Source of the DNA: an uncultured Collinsella sp.
GTDB taxonomy: Bacteria > Actinomycetota > Coriobacteriia > Coriobacteriales > Coriobacteriaceae
Direction: 5' to 3'
DNA: 10,453 nucleotides
Assembly: GCA_900752345.1 (NCBI GenBank)
Contig: CAADVA010000138.1
Coordinates: 1-10,453 of the forward strand
Part shown: piece by piece, positions 1-4,318 of the stretch
Layout of the letters: every line of letters starts with the position of its first letter
How positions within the stretch are numbered: position 1 is the first letter of the stretch
Made by a program: the position numbers and the translations under genes
Notes under the pieces: generated by a model
Database searches by the model: none
The model's input: the letters and a program-made list of their open reading frames with translations, nothing else
Told to the model about the DNA's origin: nothing

Positions 1-1128
1 GGAGGCCCCCCCCCCCGTGCGGCGTCGCCGCCCCCCTGCCTCCTCGACCTCGGGCGTCTCGGACTTGCCACGGCCCTTTCCACGGCCACGACCCTCGCCC
101 TGACCGGCGCGAGCATCGGATTCGGCATCACGGCGACGGCGCTTGGGCATAGACGTGCCGGCCAGACGGTCGGCACTCGACAGGCCATCGCCCACGTCGA
201 CGCCGTTCTCGCGGTCGAGCTCCATGAGCGCCAGGCGCATCTCGGGCGACTCGATGCGCTCGAGCACGTCGCGCGTCACGCAGTCGGGACGGCAGTTACA
301 GCCCTGCTCGGCTGCCTTCTTTTTGCAGCCCTCCGAGCAGGTCATATCGGCCAAGTTGACCTTAAAGACCTTGCCGTTCTCCAGGCGCAGCACCAGCTGC
401 TCGCGCGGCGTGTCATATTCTTGGATACGCGCCTTGCCAAGCGGCGTATCGATAAGCGTCTTCTTTTTGGGTGCGCGGCTCTTAAAGTCCTTGTATGCCT
501 CGAACTCATAGCGCAGGCAGCACATCAGGCGGCCGCACACGCCGCTGATCTTGGACGAGTTAAGCGGTAGATCCTGCTCTTTTGCCATGCGAATCGAGAC
601 GGGCTCAAACTGTCCGCCAAAGCGCGTGCAGCAGAGCTCCTGGCCGCACTGGGCATAGCCGCCCACCAAGCGCGTCTCGTCGCGCACGCCGATCTGGCGC
701 ATGTCGACGCGAATGTGCAGCGTCGAGGAAAGGTCCTTGACGAGCTGACGAAAATCGACGCGCTCCTCGGCCGCAAAATAGAACACGGCCTTCTCGCCGC
801 CAAACAGGTACTCGACACCGACCGGCTTCATCTCGAGGTCGAGCTCCTTGACCAGGCGACGGAAATCGACCATGGCCTCGTCGCCTTGGATGGCCAGATC
901 ATCGGCAAGCTGCAGGTCGATGTCGCTCGCCACGCGCAGCACGGGCTTGAGCGGCTGACCGATCTCGTCCTGCGGCACCTCGAAGGGATCGGCCGTGACC
1001 AGGCCGATCTCGGTTCCGCGCTCGGTGGAGCAGATAGCATAATCGGCCTCGAGGATATCCAGATCCTGCGGGTCGAACCACAGGTCGCGCGAGGCGTAGG
1101 TAAACTTAACGGGTACGACTAACGGCAT
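1..1128 (-). CDS. ricT: PSP1-domain protein RicT (YaaT family), 3' end beyond the window
   Basis: In Bacillus, RicT forms the Fe-S-carrying Ric (Y) complex with RicA and RicF, which steers RNase Y mRNA processing and affects competence, sporulation and biofilm; that role is known for the family and inferred here. The frame is open from ATG 1128 to base 1, giving 376 visible residues with no stop, so the C-terminus lies outside. The PSP1 region is followed by two cysteine motifs typical of the family: C161-x4-C166-C167 and C198-x4-C203-C204. A further cluster, C264-x3-C268-x8-C277-x-C279-x3-C283, follows, then a low-complexity Arg/Gly/Glu-rich tail. B. subtilis YaaT is about 275 residues, so this protein is at least 100 longer. 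An AGGAAGG ribosome site lies 7 nt upstream, inside holB, whose end overlaps this start by 10 nt. The tmk-holB-ricT order supports the call. Family assignment is firm. Confidence 0.92.
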   Translation of the reverse strand, partial: MPLVVPVKFTYASRDLWFDPQDLDILEADYAICSTERGTEIGLVTADPFEVPQDEIGQPLKPVLRVASDIDLQLADDLAIQGDEAMVDFRRLVKELDLEMKPVGVEYLFGGEKAVFYFAAEERVDFRQLVKDLSSTLHIRVDMRQIGVRDETRLVGGYAQCGQELCCTRFGGQFEPVSIRMAKEQDLPLNSSKISGVCGRLMCCLRYEFEAYKDFKSRAPKKKTLIDTPLGKARIQEYDTPREQLVLRLENGKVFKVNLADMTCSEGCKKKAAEQGCNCRPDCVTRDVLERIESPEMRLALMELDRENGVDVGDGLSSADRLAGTSMPKRRRRDAESDARAGQGEGRGRGKGRGKSETPEVEEAGGRRRRTGGGAS

Positions 1129-2246
1129 TTCAGTGCCTTCCTGATATCGAACAGCATGACCTCGATGGCCAGCTGGGGAGTAACGTTTCTGGCGATGTTG
1201 CGCTCGGCGGTTGCGACCGCTTCGAGCGCCTGGGTGGCACCCGCAACATTGGTCGCGGCGGCAAGCCGGCCGATCGTGTCGCGCACATCCTCGTTCACGA
1301 CGTCGGCCGCCTCATCCTGAAGCGTCAGCAGCACGTCGCGCATGAGCGTCCGCGCGCTCGCCAGCGCTTCCATGATACCCGAACGCTCGCGCGCGTTGAG
1401 TTCGCGCTTGTTACGGTCCTCAAGCTGCTTCAATGCTCCACGCGACAGGTAGTCGGCATTTTGCTCGAGTACCTTTTCCTGCGTGGACTTGACCTCGGCC
1501 AACGGCGCCTTGACGGCGATGATGAGTGACTTGGCGCGGCTGAGCACGTCGGCCTCGTCGGCGGCAATGAGTGAGTCGATGGCACGGACCATCTGACGGC
1601 GGGGGTCCTGGCGCTCGGCACTCTTAAGGAACTCGATACCGCGCGTGGGGCTCCCCCCCACGGCGACCGCCATGCGACAACGTGCGAGATCCTGGCCCGT
1701 CGCGCGGCTCACGGCCTGCGCGGCCATGGTGGGCGACACCAGCCGAAACGGCACACACTGGCAGCGGCTCACGATGGTGGGCAGCATCACGTCTGCCGAG
1801 GTGCCCAGCAGGATGAACATGACACCCTCGGGCGGCTCCTCGAGCGTTTTGAGCAATGCGTTGGCGGTGTTGGCGCGCAGCTGCTCGGCACGGTCAATGA
1901 TGTAGACCTTGACCTTGGCGCGGATGGGCGCCAGGGGCACGTCATCGAGTAGCTCGCGCGTCTGGGCGATGAGGTAGCCCGTGGCGCTCTCGGGCGTGTA
2001 ATAGTGCACGTCGGGGTGCGTATGGCGCGCGACGCGCACGCAGCTGTCGCATGCGCCGCAGCTGTCCTGCTCGCACAGGAAGGCCTGGGCGAGCGCCCAT
2101 GCGGCATCGAGCTTGCCGGCACCGGGCGCTCCCAAGAACAGATAGGCGTGCGATGCGCGACCGCTGGCGACGGCGTTGGTCAAAAAGTCGCGCACACGCT
2201 CTTGGGTATCGAGCTTGGCGAGCAAGCTTGTCTGCGCGGGGGCCAT
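1119..2246 (-). CDS. holB: DNA polymerase III, delta' subunit (clamp loader)
   Basis: This is the delta' clamp-loader subunit, an AAA+ protein that helps load the sliding clamp onto primed DNA. The 375-residue protein has, in order: a Walker A loop GAPGAGK at 39-45; a zinc module with C58, C63, C66 and C69; a degenerate Walker B (IIDRAEQ, 116-122); the LLKTLEEPP motif at 131-139; and the SRC motif at 160-162 typical of clamp-loader ATPase subunits. The Walker A lysine is followed by Leu instead of Ser/Thr, which fits delta' being a non-hydrolysing subunit. The C-terminal half is a helical collar-type domain that is weakly conserved. The ATG is preceded by AGGAGG with 9-nt spacing, overlapping the end of tmk (the tmk stop is one base away). 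Cotranscription with tmk and ricT is very likely. A DnaX gamma/tau identity is less likely given the degenerate motifs and length. Confidence 0.93.
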   Translation of the reverse strand: MAPAQTSLLAKLDTQERVRDFLTNAVASGRASHAYLFLGAPGAGKLDAAWALAQAFLCEQDSCGACDSCVRVARHTHPDVHYYTPESATGYLIAQTRELLDDVPLAPIRAKVKVYIIDRAEQLRANTANALLKTLEEPPEGVMFILLGTSADVMLPTIVSRCQCVPFRLVSPTMAAQAVSRATGQDLARCRMAVAVGGSPTRGIEFLKSAERQDPRRQMVRAIDSLIAADEADVLSRAKSLIIAVKAPLAEVKSTQEKVLEQNADYLSRGALKQLEDRNKRELNARERSGIMEALASARTLMRDVLLTLQDEAADVVNEDVRDTIGRLAAATNVAGATQALEAVATAERNIARNVTPQLAIEVMLFDIRKALKCR

Positions 2247-2247
2247 G

Positions 2248-2931
2248 TTACTCGGCCTCCTGGGCGAACGCGGCGGCGACGGCGTCTTGCGGGATATCGA
2301 GGCCGTACGCGCGAACCTGCTCGACCGTCTTCTCGAAGACGCCCTCGATCGGTGCGGTGGCGTCGATGAGCTTTACGCGGGCGGGTTCTTCGGCAGCGAT
2401 AGCGCAAAATCCTTGGTAGACGCGCTCTTGAAAGGCTATGCCCTTCGCCTCCATGCGGTCGGCCGCGTCGCGGGCAGCCATGCGCAGCGCTGCCTGCTCG
2501 GGCGCAATGTGGTAGACGAGCGTGAGCGCCGGGTGTGTTCCCGCGACGGCCAGGTTGTTGGCGTCGCGCACCATCTGGCGATCAAGGCCGTCGGCAAACG
2601 CCTGGTAGCAGGTCGTGGAATCGTAGAAGCGATCGCACAGGACCACCTTGCCGGCCGCGAGGGCAGGCGCGATAACCTCGTGCACTAGCTGGGCGCGCGC
2701 GGCCTCGTAGAGCAGCAGCTCGCAAGTATCGCCCATTGCCGTGTTGGCGGGATCGAGCAGCAGGGCACGAATCTTCTCGCTGATGGCGGTGCCGCCCGGC
2801 TCGCGCAGGGTCACGACCTGGTAACCGGCAAGGTCAAGCGCGCGGGCCAGCAGGCGCGCCTGCGTGGACTTACCGGCGCCATCGACGCCCTCGAGCGTGA
2901 TAAAGCTATGTTGAGCGGGCTCAAAAGCCAT
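2248..2931 (-). CDS. tmk: Thymidylate kinase (dTMP kinase)
   Basis: The enzyme phosphorylates dTMP to dTDP with ATP in the cytoplasm, the step committing dTMP to DNA synthesis. The 227-residue protein shows the P-loop GVDGAGKST at 15-23, the REPGG motif at 43-47, the DRFYDST motif at 100-106 and a LID segment DAADRME around 155-161 carrying an arginine. There is no basic residue in the variable part of the P-loop and an arginine in the LID, which is the arrangement of the E. coli-type (type II) enzyme. Length is normal for the family (about 205-215) with a slightly extended C-terminus. The ATG at 2931 is preceded by a GGAAGGGG ribosome site. It is the first gene of the tmk-holB-ricT operon; a plausible promoter lies at 2984-3012. 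Identification is secure. Confidence 0.97.
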   Translation of the reverse strand: MAFEPAQHSFITLEGVDGAGKSTQARLLARALDLAGYQVVTLREPGGTAISEKIRALLLDPANTAMGDTCELLLYEAARAQLVHEVIAPALAAGKVVLCDRFYDSTTCYQAFADGLDRQMVRDANNLAVAGTHPALTLVYHIAPEQAALRMAARDAADRMEAKGIAFQERVYQGFCAIAAEEPARVKLIDATAPIEGVFEKTVEQVRAYGLDIPQDAVAAAFAQEAE

Positions 2932-2983
2932 GAGCGCAGCCCCTTCCTATAAGGCGCGTAAATGCAGATATATCAACCAAGCC

Positions 2984-3012
2984 ATGATACCCCAGGGGCA
3001 GGCGCGCCCCAA
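2984..3012 (-). promoter_or_regulatory. Putative promoter of the tmk-holB-ricT operon
   Basis: On the minus strand a TATCAT hexamer (2989-2984; five of six match TATAAT) is preceded by 17 bp and TTGGGG (3012-3007; TTG matches the -35 consensus). Transcription would start near 2977, giving a leader of about 45 nt before the tmk ATG at 2931. The spacing is ideal but the -35 is weak. The spacer and -35 overlap a GGCGCGCC palindrome at 3001-3008. This is inferred from sequence only. Confidence 0.4.
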
Positions 3013-3040
3013 ATCGGGCCTAGTCATTGGGGACGTTCTA

Positions 3041-3109
3041 AAGTTGCGGTGAAATAGGGACTGTTTGGCGGTCTCAGAGCTTCAATCAGTCCCTATTTCA
3101 CCGCAACTT
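3041..3109. repeat. Palindromic repeat element, copy 1 (perfect 23-bp arms)
   Basis: The left arm 3041-3063 is the exact reverse complement of the right arm 3087-3109 (23 of 23), separated by a 23-nt loop. The arm core reads TTGCGGTGAAATAGGGA. A second copy of equal total length is at 4173-4241. The 24 bases 3087-3110 recur identically at 4219-4242, while the loops are unrelated. There is no T-tract on either side. It lies between the divergent tmk and zinc-ribbon genes, where no transcript needs to end. TA is found on both sides of 3041-3108, a possible but weak target-duplication hint. It is best read as a dispersed REP- or MITE-like element; the class is inference. Confidence 0.85.
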
Positions 3110-3134
3110 ATGATGGGGAATTTTGGACGCTGGG

Positions 3135-3140
3135 TATAAT
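3135..3140 (+). promoter_or_regulatory. -10 element of the zinc-ribbon gene
   Basis: A perfect TATAAT lies 37 bases before the ATG at 3178, predicting a start near 3147 and a leader of about 30 nt. The position 17 bp upstream (3112-3117) holds GATGGG, not a recognisable -35 box, and no TGn extension precedes the -10. The right arm of palindrome copy 1 ends 25 bases upstream of this hexamer, so the element borders the promoter directly. Confidence 0.5.
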
Positions 3141-3177
3141 CGTCGTATTGCATTGAAATGTGGCGAAAGGAGTGGCA

Positions 3178-4155
3178 ATGTCTCGGTATTGCGTCTCGTG
3201 CGGCAAGCTTCTTGCAGATGATGCCAAGTTCTGCACCTCGTGCGGTGCACCTGTTGAACAGAAAGCCGTGGGCAATGGCCAACCCGCGTTTGAGCAGACC
3301 GGCTCCCTCGATACGCCGCAAGCTAAGCCGGACGACCCCCTCGCCTATCGCCCCGACCCCGCTGCTGCCCCCGCAGCGGTCGAAACGACACAGCGTATGC
3401 CCGTCACGGGTACCCCGCCCCAACAGCAACCGGCATCTACGTACGCGCCTGATTCACCGCAGGCCCCCGCCGCCAAAAAGAGCGGCACCAAGGTACTTAT
3501 CGCCGTTATCGTTGTGCTGGTGGCAATCATCATCGCCTTGGTCATTTTCTTTGTGATCAAGCCTTTCGACAGCACTGCCACGCAAACGACAGCCGAGGTT
3601 ACCAAGCTGCACCATGATGTCGACGCCGACGACCTTAAGCCTCTCGACGACCCCAATAGCCTCTACGACGATGACGACGATGATGATGACGGCGAAGCAA
3701 CCCTCTCTGAGCAGAACCTCTACCGTCGCCTGAGCGAATACTACGACCTGCTCGAAGATCTCGATAGCCAGGTCCGCGCCTGCGCGCAGGCCTTCAATGG
3801 CAGCTATCTGGAAGAGGACCGTACCACCCGTCAAAATCTCGCCGACGTCGCCGAGCGCACGGAGGACACCATCGAGCAGTATTACGATATCGTCGAGGAC
3901 CTGGACGTCCCCATGAGCTCTAAGAACTACAGCTCCTGGAAAGACATCGTTGCCCTGTATGACGACCTGGACAACCGCATCGACGCGATCTGCGATGCCT
4001 GGGAGATCAGCCTAAAGTACGCAAAGCCCGCGGACCATAAGGACGAAATTGTGGCGCCGCTGGCAGGCGACAACGAGCCGGGAACCAACAGCAACAAGTA
4101 CCGTCAGGACTTTGAGGACCGTTATCCCGGCGCTAAGCCTGTCGAGGTGAAGTAA
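3178..4155 (+). CDS. Zinc-ribbon, single-pass membrane protein of unknown function
   Basis: I do not recognise a specific function. From ATG 3178 the protein has 325 residues. It starts with a zinc ribbon, C5-x2-C8-x10-C19-x2-C22, of the double-CxxC type common on bacterial membrane proteins. A Pro/Ala/Gln-rich linker runs to about residue 100. One strongly hydrophobic helix follows at about 106-127 after a KKSGTK basic patch, which predicts the ribbon inside and the C-terminus outside. An acidic stretch with eight consecutive Asp (164-171) precedes a helical region of about 175-285 rich in Tyr, Asp and Leu (for example EYYDLLEDLD), possibly a coiled or bundle domain. ATG 3178 is preferred over GTG 3160 because AAAGGAG at 3166-3172 is 5 nt before it. 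It is the only plus-strand gene here, flanked by both palindrome copies, with its own TATAAT. A sensor or envelope role is only a guess. Confidence 0.85.
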   Translation: MSRYCVSCGKLLADDAKFCTSCGAPVEQKAVGNGQPAFEQTGSLDTPQAKPDDPLAYRPDPAAAPAAVETTQRMPVTGTPPQQQPASTYAPDSPQAPAAKKSGTKVLIAVIVVLVAIIIALVIFFVIKPFDSTATQTTAEVTKLHHDVDADDLKPLDDPNSLYDDDDDDDDGEATLSEQNLYRRLSEYYDLLEDLDSQVRACAQAFNGSYLEEDRTTRQNLADVAERTEDTIEQYYDIVEDLDVPMSSKNYSSWKDIVALYDDLDNRIDAICDAWEISLKYAKPADHKDEIVAPLAGDNEPGTNSNKYRQDFEDRYPGAKPVEVK

Positions 4156-4172
4156 TCCCAACAACTGATCAA

Positions 4173-4241
4173 AACTTGCGGTGAAATAGGGATTAATTAG
4201 GCCTTTTGCCAGCAAAAACAGTCCCTATTTCACCGCAACTT
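4173..4241. repeat. Palindromic repeat element, copy 2 (eroded left arm)
   Basis: The arms 4176-4192 and 4222-4238 pair perfectly over 17 bp, with two more pairs outside a C/C mismatch (4173-4174 with 4240-4241). Total length is 69 bp, the same as copy 1. The right arm with its next base (4219-4242) is identical to copy 1; the left arm differs at the third base and at its inner end. A smaller TTTTGC/GCAAAA dyad lies inside the loop (4204-4217). It sits 17 bases after the stop of the zinc-ribbon gene and before the end of convergent topA, so it could also act as a bidirectional terminator. The minus-strand transcript would have GTTTTG just after the stem, only a short U-tract. Confidence 0.83.
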
Positions 4242-4294
4242 AGAAGTGGGGCCGGATGCGCATTTGCATTTGCGAGCCCGGTCCCGCCGTGTCT

Positions 4295-4318
4295 ATATGT
4301 GCTCGGATATGTGCTCGG
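4295..4318. repeat. Exact tandem duplication, 2 x 12 bp
   Basis: The unit ATATGTGCTCGG appears at 4295-4306 and again at 4307-4318 with no gap. The second copy ends immediately beside the topA stop codon (4319-4321). It lies in the 77-base stretch between palindrome copy 2 and topA, which otherwise shows only a short repeated CATTTG. No function is evident. Confidence 0.75.

Noticed and set aside
2176..2688. Plus-strand open frame of 170 codons opposite holB and tmk
   Set aside because: Shadow of tmk and holB; no coherent motif.
3001..3008. GGCGCGCC palindrome as an operator
   Set aside because: An 8-bp GC-only palindrome is expected by chance in GC-rich DNA and has no second copy in the window that I noticed.
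3160..3177. GTG 3160 as start of the zinc-ribbon protein
   Set aside because: The AAAGGAG ribosome site falls inside this extension and is ideally placed for ATG 3178.
3041..4241. The two palindromes as a CRISPR remnant
   Set aside because: Only two units more than 1 kb apart with a gene between them, and no cas gene; the repeats are long palindromes with variable loops.
3041..4241. A composite transposon ended by the two palindromes
   Set aside because: No transposase between them, the copies are in the same orientation, and no matching target duplication surrounds the pair.
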